In this document: one piece after another, positions 1-6,329 of the stretch
Layout: each line of letters opens with the position of its first letter
Position numbering within the stretch: position 1 is the first letter of the stretch
Source of the DNA: Treponema sp. UBA7590
Lineage (GTDB): Bacteria > Spirochaetota > Spirochaetia > Treponematales > Treponemataceae
Direction: 5' to 3'
Length of the DNA stretch: 8,479 nucleotides
Assembly (NCBI GenBank): GCA_002478955.1
Contig: DLKK01000074.1
Span: forward strand, 3,118 to 11,596
Notes under the pieces: generated by a model
The model's input: the letters and a program-made list of their open reading frames with translations, nothing else
Databases searched by the model: none
What the model was told of the DNA's origin: nothing
Translations under genes and position numbers: made by a program

Positions 1-771
1 TACATGAATATTGCACCTGTTGTTGAAGTGAAAACCGCTGGAAATGAGCATTTTTTGAACGGAAGAAGTTTTGGCGACTTTCAGAAAGTAAAGGAATTTG
101 GGACAGCCTGCGTAAACGCTTACGAAAATCATGGAATTGGAACCGTTGTGAAACATTTTCCGGGAAACACGAATACAGATCCGCACTCAGGTCTGCCTGA
201 AATTCTGCTTTCCGGAACAGAGCTTGAGGAAAGCCTGAAGCCATTTTTTGAGATAAACAGATGCGCGCCTGCAGGAGCATTGATGAGCCATGCGCGGGTA
301 AAATCTGTTGACGGAGAAATTCCTGCGTGTTTTTCGAGGCACTGGGTTTCGGAGATTCTGCGTGGAGAAATTGGTTTTGAAGGAATTGTTTTTAGCGACG
401 ATATTTTTATGGGCGCGCTTGCGTTGAATGGATTTCCGCCGGAGGAAGCGGCTGTAAGGGCGCTGGAAGCTGGCGTGAACGTGATTATGGTCAGTGAGAA
501 ACGGATTTCCGGGCCTGCGAAAGTTCTGATTTCCAAGGCAGAAAAAGATTCGGATTTTGAAAAATTGATTGACAATTCTTTCAGGAAAGTTATGGAATAT
601 AAAATCCGGCAGAATCTGGTTTCATTTGAGAAAGATGAGAATGGAAATTATTCGGTTGTTCCTGTTCTGAAAAAAGAATCTGTTGCAGCACGTGTTGAAA
701 AATTCAACAAGGCGCGGAAAGAAAATATTGACATTTATATTGAAAAAATTGATTATGGCGAAAAAAACTGA
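1..771 (+). CDS. Glycoside hydrolase family 3, NagZ-like beta-N-acetylhexosaminidase (5' partial)
   Basis: The reading frame is open to the left edge. The ATG at position 4 is internal: it falls in the conserved NxAPVxEV strand of family 3 enzymes, which lies well inside the barrel, so the true start is upstream of the window. Numbering from that Met, a KHFPG motif is at 50-54, followed by D59-x-H61, which matches the mobile Asp-His dyad used as acid/base by NagZ-type enzymes. FSDDIFM at 130-136 carries the expected catalytic Asp nucleophile. Family 3 enzymes of this type remove N-acetylglucosamine from muropeptides (peptidoglycan recycling) or from other beta-glycosides; the dyad favours the NagZ side over the beta-glucosidases. 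A Lys/Glu-rich tail of about 50 residues follows the barrel. The end overlaps the next gene by 17 bases, so the two are probably co-transcribed. Substrate and cell location cannot be judged without the N-terminus. Confidence 0.88.
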   Translation, partial: YMNIAPVVEVKTAGNEHFLNGRSFGDFQKVKEFGTACVNAYENHGIGTVVKHFPGNTNTDPHSGLPEILLSGTELEESLKPFFEINRCAPAGALMSHARVKSVDGEIPACFSRHWVSEILRGEIGFEGIVFSDDIFMGALALNGFPPEEAAVRALEAGVNVIMVSEKRISGPAKVLISKAEKDSDFEKLIDNSFRKVMEYKIRQNLVSFEKDENGNYSVVPVLKKESVAARVEKFNKARKENIDIYIEKIDYGEKN

Positions 772-1609
772 AAAGAAAACAACCCAAAAATTGCGGGGCA
801 AAGAAGGTTTTGAAAAATATTATTCGGATTTGTTTGGTGAACGCTGGAAAAACTTAAGAAATTCGCTTTTTGGCGAGAGCGTCTATGCGGAATGGAATGC
901 TGGCGGCGTTGAAAAATATTTTCTTGATCCGGCGAGCGTTTTTGCGGCGCTGCAGCTTCCTGTGGAAGGTGGAAAGAATTTTCTTGATATGTGCGCGGCT
1001 CCCGGCGGAAAAACGCTTGTGATTGCTTCCAGGATGCCTGAGGATGCGACTTTGGTGAGCAATGAGCGTAGTCCACAGCGGAAACAGAGGCTTGCTCAGG
1101 TTTGCGAAAATTGCCTTCCTGGAAAAATAAATACGCGGATAAAAATTTCATGCTCGGACGCGGCAAAATGGTGTACAACCCAGACTGAAGCTTATGACAG
1201 GATTTTGCTGGATGCGCCTTGTTCAAGCGAACGGCACGTTTTACAGGATGAAAAATATCTTTCTGAATGGTCGCCGGCGCGGATAAAGTCGCTTGCGATG
1301 GAGCAGTGGGCTTTGCTTTCCTGCGCGTACAGGCTGCTTGAGCCGGGCGGATTTCTTTTGTATTCAACATGCGCTCTTTGCCCGGCGGAAAACGATGCTG
1401 TTGTGGCAAGGCTTTTAAAGAAATTTGATGATGTTAGATTTGTTTTTGAGGATTCAATGCCTTGTGTGCCGGAAAATGTCTCAGCTTTTTGCAGAATGGA
1501 TTCTGTTCCGGTTCCGGAGCGGACAAAATACGGATTTCATATTCTGCCGGATCAGAAAGAAAAGTGCGGGCCGATCTGGTTTACGCTTGTGCAGAAAAAT
1601 TGTAGATAG
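755..1609 (+). CDS. RsmB/NSUN-family RNA cytosine-C5 methyltransferase, NSUN4-like
   Basis: SAM-dependent RNA m5C methyltransferase of 284 residues. Motif I (FLDMCAAPGGKT, residues 76-87) binds S-adenosylmethionine. Motif IV DAPCSS (153-158) and motif VI YSTC (203-206) supply the two conserved cysteines: the TC cysteine (C206) attacks C6 of the target cytosine and the PC cysteine (C156) helps release product. The protein is short: only about 75 residues precede motif I, with no NusB-like domain as in RsmB and no C-terminal RNA-binding PUA-type domain as in RsmF. The SERHV after the PC motif resembles NSUN4 (DRHS) more than the longer loop of RsmB/RsmF, so an rRNA target is plausible but unproven. 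The start at 755 was chosen over an in-frame ATG at 683 because 683 would overlap the upstream gene by about 90 bases and add a basic tail unlike the family. No clear Shine-Dalgarno precedes 755; translation may be coupled to the overlapping upstream gene. Confidence 0.85.
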   Translation: MAKKTEKKTTQKLRGKEGFEKYYSDLFGERWKNLRNSLFGESVYAEWNAGGVEKYFLDPASVFAALQLPVEGGKNFLDMCAAPGGKTLVIASRMPEDATLVSNERSPQRKQRLAQVCENCLPGKINTRIKISCSDAAKWCTTQTEAYDRILLDAPCSSERHVLQDEKYLSEWSPARIKSLAMEQWALLSCAYRLLEPGGFLLYSTCALCPAENDAVVARLLKKFDDVRFVFEDSMPCVPENVSAFCRMDSVPVPERTKYGFHILPDQKEKCGPIWFTLVQKNCR

Positions 1610-1752
1610 CCTGGATTTTTTTTTAAGTGCGCGCTGGATTTTCTGGTTTTCTGGAGTTTCTTAGCCCCGATTGCCACGGAAAGACCGGAAAACGAAATTT
1701 GAGGACTTGCAGTAAAAGCGGGTCGCGTGCTGAATCAGCGCGCTTTGTATTA
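1610..1752. other. Non-coding gap between the methyltransferase gene and the yebC promoter
   Basis: No reading frame here looks like a gene, and no tRNA or known small-RNA signature was recognised. A nine-T run (1616-1624) follows the upstream stop codon but has no stem before it. The segment 1629-1636 (GCGCGCTG) is perfectly complementary to 1736-1743, which is also the right arm of the terminator-like hairpin at 1725-1743, so two mutually exclusive foldings are possible. Confidence 0.5.
1725..1752 (+). terminator. Probable intrinsic terminator before yebC
   Basis: An 8-bp stem (1725-1732 with 1736-1743, one G-U pair) closes on a three-base loop and is followed by the U-rich run TTTGTATTATT. 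It sits just before the yebC -35 element, where a terminator for the upstream glycosidase/methyltransferase unit is expected. The U-tract is interrupted, so strength is uncertain. Confidence 0.45.
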
Positions 1753-1785
1753 TTGACATTAATCGATAATTTGAGTTAATATAAT
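1753..1785 (+). promoter_or_regulatory. Sigma70-type promoter for yebC
   Basis: A perfect TTGACA at 1753-1758 is followed, after a 17-base spacer, by TTAATA (1776-1781). A perfect TATAAT overlaps it at 1780-1785 but would give a 21-base spacer. Either way the region is A/T-rich and lies 47-56 bases before the yebC start, leaving room for a short leader. Confidence 0.7.
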
Positions 1786-1817
1786 GAACTATATTTATTT
1801 AACTTGTATTTTATTTT

Positions 1818-1831
1818 AAAGGAGATCCTCC
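1818..1831 (+). promoter_or_regulatory. yebC ribosome binding site, possibly self-paired
   Basis: AAAGGAG (1818-1824) is a strong Shine-Dalgarno sequence seven bases before the ATG. GGAG (1821-1824) can pair with CTCC (1828-1831) across a three-base loop, so the site could be weakly masked by its own spacer. Confidence 0.7.
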
Positions 1832-2575
1832 ATGTCAGGACATAGTAAGTGGGCAACCATTAAACATGCAAAAGGTATCGCTGATGCAAAACGCGGTAAG
1901 CTTTTCACAAAATTCATTAAGGAAATTTCTATTGCTGCAAGAATGGGTGGAGGTGATCCTAACTCAAATCCTCGCTTGCGTACAATTATTATTAAAGCAC
2001 GCGCTGCAAATATGCCTAAGGATAATATTGAACGCGCAATCAAGAAAGGTACTGGTGAGGACGGCGGAGCATCTTACGAGGAATTGGTTTACGAAGGATA
2101 TGCTGCTGGTGGTGTTGCTGTAATGGTTGAAGTTCTTACAGACAACAAGAACCGTGCTGCTGCTGATGTTCGCAATATTTTTACAAAAAACGGCGGAAAC
2201 TTGGGAACAACTGGTTCTGTTTCTCGTATGTTCCAGCGCAAAGGTACAATTGAATACGATGCTGACAAGGTGAACGAAGATGAAATCATGGAAGTTGCTT
2301 TGGAAGCTGGTGCAGATGACATTGTGAACGAGGATGGGGTTATTACTGTAACAACTAGTCCGGACGCTTTTGCTGCTGTTGCTGATGCTTTGAACGAAAA
2401 AGGTTTTGAGTCACTTTCTGCTGAGGTGGGAATGGTTCCTGATGCTTATACTGCTGTTGACGCTGAGACTGCCGCAAAAGTTCAGAAGCTTATTGATAAA
2501 CTTGAAGACAATGATGATGTTCAGAATGTTTATCATACAGCTGAATTCCCGGATGATTTTAATCCTGAGGAATAA
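1832..2575 (+). CDS. yebC: YebC/TACO1-family translation or regulatory factor
   Basis: A full-length 247-residue YebC-family protein with the diagnostic start MSGHSKWATIKH. The basic N-terminal domain (about 1-75) includes the GGGDPxxNxRL stretch near 39-49, followed by the NMPKDNIERAIKKG helix and the EGY..GGVA..VE strand of the central domain; the last third is acidic. Family members were first described as DNA-binding regulators and are now also linked to translation of difficult peptide stretches (TACO1 in mitochondria, YebC in bacteria). The gene has its own promoter and strong ribosome binding site, and uses more GCT, GGT, AAC and AAG codons than its neighbours, consistent with high expression. 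It lies just before ruvC, an arrangement also known in E. coli and other bacteria, but a strong terminator separates the two here. The original start is secure. Confidence 0.97.
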   Translation: MSGHSKWATIKHAKGIADAKRGKLFTKFIKEISIAARMGGGDPNSNPRLRTIIIKARAANMPKDNIERAIKKGTGEDGGASYEELVYEGYAAGGVAVMVEVLTDNKNRAAADVRNIFTKNGGNLGTTGSVSRMFQRKGTIEYDADKVNEDEIMEVALEAGADDIVNEDGVITVTTSPDAFAAVADALNEKGFESLSAEVGMVPDAYTAVDAETAAKVQKLIDKLEDNDDVQNVYHTAEFPDDFNPEE

Positions 2576-2625
2576 ATTATTGGGCTGAAAGCTGAGATTT
2601 GTCTTTGGCTTTTGTCTGGTTTTGT

Positions 2626-2657
2626 AGAAGGGCTTCGTTTTGAAGCCCTTTTAGTTT
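2626..2657 (+). terminator. Intrinsic terminator after yebC
   Basis: A perfect 9-bp stem pairs 2628-2636 (AAGGGCTTC) with 2642-2650 across a five-base GTTTT loop and runs straight into TTTTAGTTTT. It lies about 50 bases after the yebC stop and ends only about 13-20 bases before the ruvC start, so ruvC expression depends on read-through or on a weak local promoter that I could not identify. Confidence 0.88.
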
Positions 2658-2669
2658 TAACGGTTTTTT

Positions 2670-3227
2670 ATGGTGAATTATTCCGAATTTTTTAATTCTC
2701 TTCCAGGAACGGAAACTGCGGAAAAAAACAAGGCGCAGAAAAAAGTCCGTCGCGTTCTGGGAATTGATCCTGGCCTTGCGAATACAGGTTTTGGAATTAT
2801 TGACTGTTACAGGAATAAATACCGGATGATAGGTTATGGCGTTATAGAAACTTCCAGCGAGGCTAGTTTGGGCGAAAGGCTTCTGGTGATTTATTCGCGG
2901 CTTCAGGCGGTTATTGATGAGTTTAGACCAGACGAGGCTTGCATGGAGGAGCTTTTTTTTGTGAGGAATGTTACCAGCGGAATCAGTGTTGCTGAAGCCA
3001 AGGGCGTTGTTACTTTGTGCCTTGCGCAGAACGTGATTCCTTTGGATGAATATAAGCCGAACCAGATAAAAAAGGCGGTTACGGGAACTGCTGCTGCGGA
3101 CAAGGAACTTGTTGAAAAATATGTCCAGATTCTGCTGAATCTGGAAGTGCGTCCAAAACCTGATCATGCGGCGGATGCGCTTGCGTGTGCTATTTGCCAT
3201 CTGCATTCGACTGCGGAACTTAGCTAG
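2670..3227 (+). CDS. ruvC: Holliday junction resolvase RuvC
   Basis: Endonuclease that cuts Holliday junctions symmetrically together with RuvAB. The GIDPGLANTGFG signature at 31-42 gives the first catalytic Asp (D33); E93 in MEELFF gives the second acid; DHAADALA at 165-172 gives H166 and D169. His at the third position is the arrangement known from Thermus RuvC (E. coli has Asp), so the active site looks complete. The protein is 185 residues, longer than usual: about 27 extra residues precede the RRVLGIDPG strand, whereas most RuvC proteins begin just before it. No ATG, GTG or TTG closer to that strand exists in this frame; the only options are ATG 2670 or GTG 2673. Upstream is T-rich with no visible Shine-Dalgarno. 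The stop falls about 330 bases from the converging queA stop. Confidence 0.95.
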   Translation: MVNYSEFFNSLPGTETAEKNKAQKKVRRVLGIDPGLANTGFGIIDCYRNKYRMIGYGVIETSSEASLGERLLVIYSRLQAVIDEFRPDEACMEELFFVRNVTSGISVAEAKGVVTLCLAQNVIPLDEYKPNQIKKAVTGTAAADKELVEKYVQILLNLEVRPKPDHAADALACAICHLHSTAELS

Positions 3228-3284
3228 AAGTTTTTGTTTTTAGAAAATCTGGGACGTGAAAAAATTGCGTGGAGAAAACTGAAA

Positions 3285-3310
3285 ACCTTGCGGCAGGGTG
3301 AATGTTTTTT
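3285..3310 (+). terminator. Weak terminator candidate after ruvC
   Basis: A 6-bp stem with one G-U pair (3285-3290 with 3294-3299, loop CGG) is followed four bases later by a six-T run (3305-3310). The stem is short and the gap before the T-run is not ideal. On the opposite strand the G-U becomes a C-A mismatch, so it would serve ruvC better than queA. Confidence 0.3.
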
Positions 3311-3324
3311 GTGTGGATTGCGGC

Positions 3325-3456
3325 CTTTTTGGGTTAGGGATTGGAAACACGCCGTAGGCGGCCACCGCAGCGGAGTTTGCGAAGCAAATGAAGCGAGGAG
3401 GCTGGAGCGGCAGCGGAATGTTGGAAAGCCCGGCGCCGTTGCGCAACCTCCAAAAT
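3325..3456. repeat. GC-rich palindromic intergenic block, probable dispersed repeat
   Basis: GC is about 64% over 3341-3450, far above the flanks. The block is full of short dyads: CGCC/GGCG around 3350-3360, TTTGC-GAA-GCAAA at 3376-3388, the palindromes CGGCGCCG (3431-3438) and GTTGCGCAAC (3438-3447). GCAGCGGA occurs at 3367 and 3410, and TTGGAAA at 3341 and 3421. It contains no believable gene in any frame. The look is that of an extragenic dispersed repeat; copy number cannot be seen from one window. It fills most of the ruvC-queA convergent gap. Confidence 0.55.
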
Positions 3457-3459
3457 TTG

Positions 3460-3498
3460 TTCGTAAACTTGCAGAATTTACCTTATGAACATGGCGTC
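3460..3498 (-). repeat. Diverged second copy of the queA 3' end
   Basis: Read on the minus strand, 3475-3498 encodes D-A-M-F-I-R-stop, the same as the end of queA. The 24 bases differ from queA at three positions, all synonymous third-codon positions. After a one-base spacer, TGCAAGTTTACGAA (3460-3473) matches the 14 bases at 3533-3546 beside the true queA stop with one mismatch. The codon before the block is TGA, so it is not translated as part of a longer queA-like frame. Confidence 0.75.
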
Positions 3499-3503
3499 TC
3501 AAC

Positions 3504-3544
3504 GCAAGCTGTCGCTTGCTAACGAGTTTACATTCGTAAACTCG
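3504..3544. repeat. Two tandem perfect hairpins downstream of queA
   Basis: GCAAGC (3504-3509) pairs with GCTTGC (3514-3519) over a four-base loop, and CGAGTTTAC (3523-3531) pairs with GTAAACTCG (3536-3544) over a four-base loop. They start about ten bases beyond the queA stop and fill the space between the two copies of the queA 3' end. No T-run follows on either strand, so they are not typical intrinsic terminators; they may stop transcription weakly or protect the 3' end of the queA message. Confidence 0.6.
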
Positions 3545-3575
3545 CATAAATAATTTACCTAATAAACATAGCGTC
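3533..3575 (-). repeat. queA-proximal copy of the duplicated 3' end
   Basis: This is the partner of 3460-3498. It comprises the last 21 coding bases of queA with the stop, AATT, a five-base spacer and TGCGAGTTTACGAA. The 14-base portion also forms one arm of the 9-bp hairpin at 3523-3544, whereas the distal copy lacks a pairing partner. Confidence 0.75.
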
Positions 3576-4595
3576 ACCATAGCTGAAGAAGTGGTAGCGT
3601 TGCTCGACGGCTTTCTGGTAGGCGTTCAGGATGTGCTCGCGGCCGGCGAATGCGCTTACAAGCATTATGAGTGTGCTTTCCGGTGTGTGGAAATTTGTGA
3701 ACATCTGGTCGATGACTTTGAATTTGTAGCCTGGATACATGAAAATGTGCGTGCTGGATGTTCCGGCTTTTACAGTGCCGTTTTCATCGCAGGCTGACTC
3801 AAGGGTTCGGACGGAGGTTGTTCCAACGGCTAGGATTGGGCGGCCTTCTTTTTTTGCCTGGTTGATTTTGTCGGCGGTTGTCTGAGGAACTGTAAAGACT
3901 TCCTCGTGCATTTTGTGGTCTTCGATTTTTTCTTCGCGGACTGGAAGGAATGTTCCGAGCCCTACGTGGAGGGTTACGAATTCTCGGTCAATGCCTTTTT
4001 CGGTTAGGCGTGCGAGCATTTTTTCTGTAAAGTGAAGCCCTGCGGTCGGGCAGGCGGCACTTCCGGTTTCTTTTGCGTAGACGTTCTGATAGCGTTCGGA
4101 ATCTTCCTCGGTGTCTTCACGTTTGATGTATGGAGGAAGTGGAATGTGCCCGTTTTTTTCGAACCATTCCTCTGTGATTGGAAAATCGAAGTGGAGCGCG
4201 CGGAATTCGGTTCCTATATTTTCCGGGTGCTCGGTTATTGTTCCAATTGTGCCGTCGGGAAATTTATATCGCATTCCTGGTTTCTGCTTTTTTGCACCTT
4301 TTACCATTGTGTTCCATGTGTTTCCGGTCTGGTCAATCTGGTTCAGGAACATAAATTCCTGCTCGCGGCCGGTTGTCTCTTTTATTCCGTAGCAACGGGC
4401 TCGTCTTACTTTTGAATTGTTGAAAATCATCAGGGTTCCTGGAAGAATCAGGTCTGGAAGGTCGTCCATTTTGTGGTGCTCTATTTCGCCTGTTTTTCTG
4501 TCCAAAAGCATGAGTTTGTCTTGTCCCCGGATTCCGCTTGGATGCTGGGCGATGAGTTCTTCTGGCAAATTAAAGTCAAATTCTGTTAGTAGCAT
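3555..4595 (-). CDS. queA: S-adenosylmethionine:tRNA ribosyltransferase-isomerase QueA
   Basis: Transfers and isomerises the ribosyl part of S-adenosylmethionine onto 7-aminomethyl-7-deazaguanine in tRNA, giving epoxyqueuosine, the penultimate step of queuosine synthesis. At 346 residues it has the usual family length. Conserved stretches include FDFNLPEELIAQHP (6-19), NNSKV (59-63, commonly NDTRV), GHIPLPPYIKR (149-159), YQNVYA leading into CPTAGLHFT (169-190), HVGLGTFLPVR, GTTSVRTLES and NFHTPESTLIMLVSAFAG. The start has AAAGAG about five to nine bases upstream, a modest Shine-Dalgarno. It lies 21 bases after ruvB, last in the minus-strand operon; ruvA-ruvB-queA clustering is common in bacteria. 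Its last seven codons, including the stop, are duplicated about 77 bases beyond the stop. Confidence 0.97.
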   Translation of the reverse strand: MLLTEFDFNLPEELIAQHPSGIRGQDKLMLLDRKTGEIEHHKMDDLPDLILPGTLMIFNNSKVRRARCYGIKETTGREQEFMFLNQIDQTGNTWNTMVKGAKKQKPGMRYKFPDGTIGTITEHPENIGTEFRALHFDFPITEEWFEKNGHIPLPPYIKREDTEEDSERYQNVYAKETGSAACPTAGLHFTEKMLARLTEKGIDREFVTLHVGLGTFLPVREEKIEDHKMHEEVFTVPQTTADKINQAKKEGRPILAVGTTSVRTLESACDENGTVKAGTSSTHIFMYPGYKFKVIDQMFTNFHTPESTLIMLVSAFAGREHILNAYQKAVEQRYHFFSYGDAMFIR

Positions 4596-4616
4596 AGTTT
4601 TCTCTTTTTTTGTTTT

Positions 4617-5705
4617 TTATTCAAACAGCGATTTTTGCTGTCCTTGTTTTTCGGCGGAAGTTCCGTCGTATTTTATTCCAAGATGTGTATAGCCTTTTTC
4701 GGTTACGATTCTGCCGCGTGGCGTGCGCTGAAGAAATCCGCATTGAATCAGATATGGTTCGTAGTAATCCTCAAGCGTGTCCTGGCTTTCCCCGATTGAG
4801 ATTGCGAGCGTTTCTGCGCCTACAGGTCCGCCGTCAAAATTTGTTATTATTGTGTGGAGAATCTCGCGGTCAATACGTTCAAGTCCAAAATCGTCTATTT
4901 CAAGGCGGTTTAAGCCTGCTTTTACAACTCCAAGCGTGATGGAATCTTTTCCCATTACTGTGGCGTAGTCGCGCATACGGCGGAGAACACGGTTTGCGAC
5001 TCGGGGCGTTCCACGCGAGCATTTTCCCATAAGAAGAGCGGCGTCTGGTTCGACTTTTACGTTTAAAAGTTTTGCGGAGCGGTTGATTACAGCTGCGAGT
5101 TCTTGCGGTGTGTAATATTCAAAGCGCTGGATTATTCCGAATCGGCTTCTGAGCGGACTTGCTACTGCACCGGCTTTTGTTGTTGCCCCCACAAGAGTAA
5201 ATCGTGGAATCGGAATTCTTACAGTCCTGGCCGCGGCTCCTTGACCGATTATCCAGTCAAGTTCATAATCTTCCATTGCGATGTAGAGCATTTCTTCAAT
5301 TGTGTGCTTAAGGCGATGGATTTCGTCTATGAAAAAAACTGTTCCTTCAGTGATTGTTGAAAGAATTCCAACTAAATCTTTTGGTTTTTCCAGAGCTGGC
5401 GCACTGGTTATTTTAAAGTCTGAACCAAGTTCGTGTGCGGTAATCTGCGCGATTGTTGTTTTTCCTAGTCCCGGCGGACCGATAAGAAAAAGATGATCTA
5501 AAGGTTCCTTTCGTTCTTTTGCGGCGTTGATAAAAATATCAAGGTTTTCGCGGACTTTTGATTGCCCGATAAAATCGTCTAAAAGCTGAGGGCGAAGATT
5601 TATTCCTTTTTCTATATCATCATCAAATTCGTCAAAATGCTGCTCGGAACGCACAATGTGAAGAAACTGGTCATCGCTCATTTCCATGTTTGTTTTTGAA
5701 TTCAT
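4617..5705 (-). CDS. ruvB: Holliday junction branch migration ATPase RuvB
   Basis: Hexameric AAA+ motor that drives branch migration on RuvA-bound junctions. Walker A GPPGLGKTT is at 76-84, Walker B FIDEIHRL at 125-132, sensor 1 GATTKAG at 173-179, and the arginine-finger region PLRSRFG at 184-190; sensor 2 lies in TPRVANRVLRR. The C-terminal winged-helix DNA-binding domain ends with FLQRTPRGRIVTEKGYTHLG. At 362 residues it is slightly long; the N-terminus is acidic (EFDDDIEKG), and a short Gln/Lys tail follows the winged helix. The start ATG overlaps the ruvA stop in an ATGA arrangement, with GGAG eight bases upstream inside ruvA, so translation is probably coupled. ATGs at codons 7 and 9 are possible later starts but lack that spacing. 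Confidence 0.98.
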   Translation of the reverse strand: MNSKTNMEMSDDQFLHIVRSEQHFDEFDDDIEKGINLRPQLLDDFIGQSKVRENLDIFINAAKERKEPLDHLFLIGPPGLGKTTIAQITAHELGSDFKITSAPALEKPKDLVGILSTITEGTVFFIDEIHRLKHTIEEMLYIAMEDYELDWIIGQGAAARTVRIPIPRFTLVGATTKAGAVASPLRSRFGIIQRFEYYTPQELAAVINRSAKLLNVKVEPDAALLMGKCSRGTPRVANRVLRRMRDYATVMGKDSITLGVVKAGLNRLEIDDFGLERIDREILHTIITNFDGGPVGAETLAISIGESQDTLEDYYEPYLIQCGFLQRTPRGRIVTEKGYTHLGIKYDGTSAEKQGQQKSLFE

Positions 5706-6316
5706 CGCGCCATCTCCATGATTGCCTTTTTGAATACAGAATCTTCTTTTTCAGACTGAGTTTTTGCGGAAAAATCTGTTTCTTTTGAGAATTCCGTTAC
5801 AATTTTTGCGACTGTTTTTTCAACAGCAAGGCGGTCGTAGCCCATTTCACAAAGTGAAGAAATGACGGCAGAAAATGCGTTTTCTTTTTTTACAATAATA
5901 GTTTCTGTTTCTGGAATTGTAAGTTTTCCTTTCAGGGCGAGCATCATTTTTGCGGCAGTTTTTTTGCCTACGCCGGGAATTTTTTCAAGAACGGAAACTT
6001 CCCCAGATTCAAGGACGGAAACAAGTTCGGTTACGCTTACGCTGCTCATGATTTTTATTGCGGCTTTTGGCCCGATTCCATCAACCTTTAAAAGGTCGAA
6101 AAATAAATTCCGTTCTTCTGGTGTTGCAAATCCGTAAAGATCCATTCCATTTTCGTAGTGGTTTAGGTAAGTGTAGACTTTTCCTTCTCCGCCGACTGGA
6201 GAAAATTCATTCAGGCAGGAATCTGGAACGCACACGCTCCATTCAATTCCGTTTGTGTCGATGAGAAGCTGCTTTGGAAATTTTCCGGTGATTGTGCCGG
6301 TTAAACTGTTGAACAT
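5702..6316 (-). CDS. ruvA: Holliday junction DNA helicase subunit RuvA
   Basis: Tetrameric junction-binding protein that loads RuvB. An N-terminal OB-fold (about 1-65, starting MFNSLTGTI and ending MDLYGFATPEER) is followed by two helix-hairpin-helix motifs, LLKVDGIGPKAA (75-86) and LEKIPGVGKKTA (110-121), which grip the DNA backbone. The C-terminal RuvB-binding domain occupies roughly 150-204, after a linker. The length of 204 residues is typical. It begins 13 bases after the FAD-subunit gene. AGG lies 12 bases before the ATG, which is a distant Shine-Dalgarno. A TATACT six bases before the ATG resembles a -10 element but lacks a convincing -35, so operon transcription from upstream is more likely. 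Confidence 0.97.
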   Translation of the reverse strand: MFNSLTGTITGKFPKQLLIDTNGIEWSVCVPDSCLNEFSPVGGEGKVYTYLNHYENGMDLYGFATPEERNLFFDLLKVDGIGPKAAIKIMSSVSVTELVSVLESGEVSVLEKIPGVGKKTAAKMMLALKGKLTIPETETIIVKKENAFSAVISSLCEMGYDRLAVEKTVAKIVTEFSKETDFSAKTQSEKEDSVFKKAIMEMAR

Positions 6317-6329
6317 ATTTTTAGTATAC

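Noticed and set aside
683..754. Upstream ATG for the methyltransferase
   Set aside because: It would extend the overlap with the glycosidase gene to about 90 bases and adds residues that do not resemble the family; the ATG at 755 fits better.
753..1409. A 218-codon minus-strand reading frame antisense to the methyltransferase
   Set aside because: Lies inside a well-supported gene on the other strand and its translation shows no recognisable domain.
1616..1624. Nine-T run just after the methyltransferase stop as a terminator
   Set aside because: No stable stem precedes it; the hairpin at 1725-1743 is a better candidate.
3165..3179. His instead of Asp in the third catalytic position of RuvC as evidence of inactivation
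   Set aside because: His at this place is the known Thermus-type arrangement and the other three acids are present.
2577..3206. A 209-codon minus-strand reading frame antisense to ruvC
   Set aside because: It is a shadow of ruvC and would also cover the yebC terminator; the translation is basic and domain-free.
3224..3580. A 118-codon minus-strand reading frame across the ruvC-queA gap
   Set aside because: It lies over the GC-rich repeat and the hairpins, overlaps the queA end, and has no family-like composition; it is an open frame through repeat DNA.
6323..6328. TATACT before ruvA as a promoter -10 element
   Set aside because: No reasonable -35 at 16-18 bases upstream, and the gap to the preceding gene is only 13 bases.
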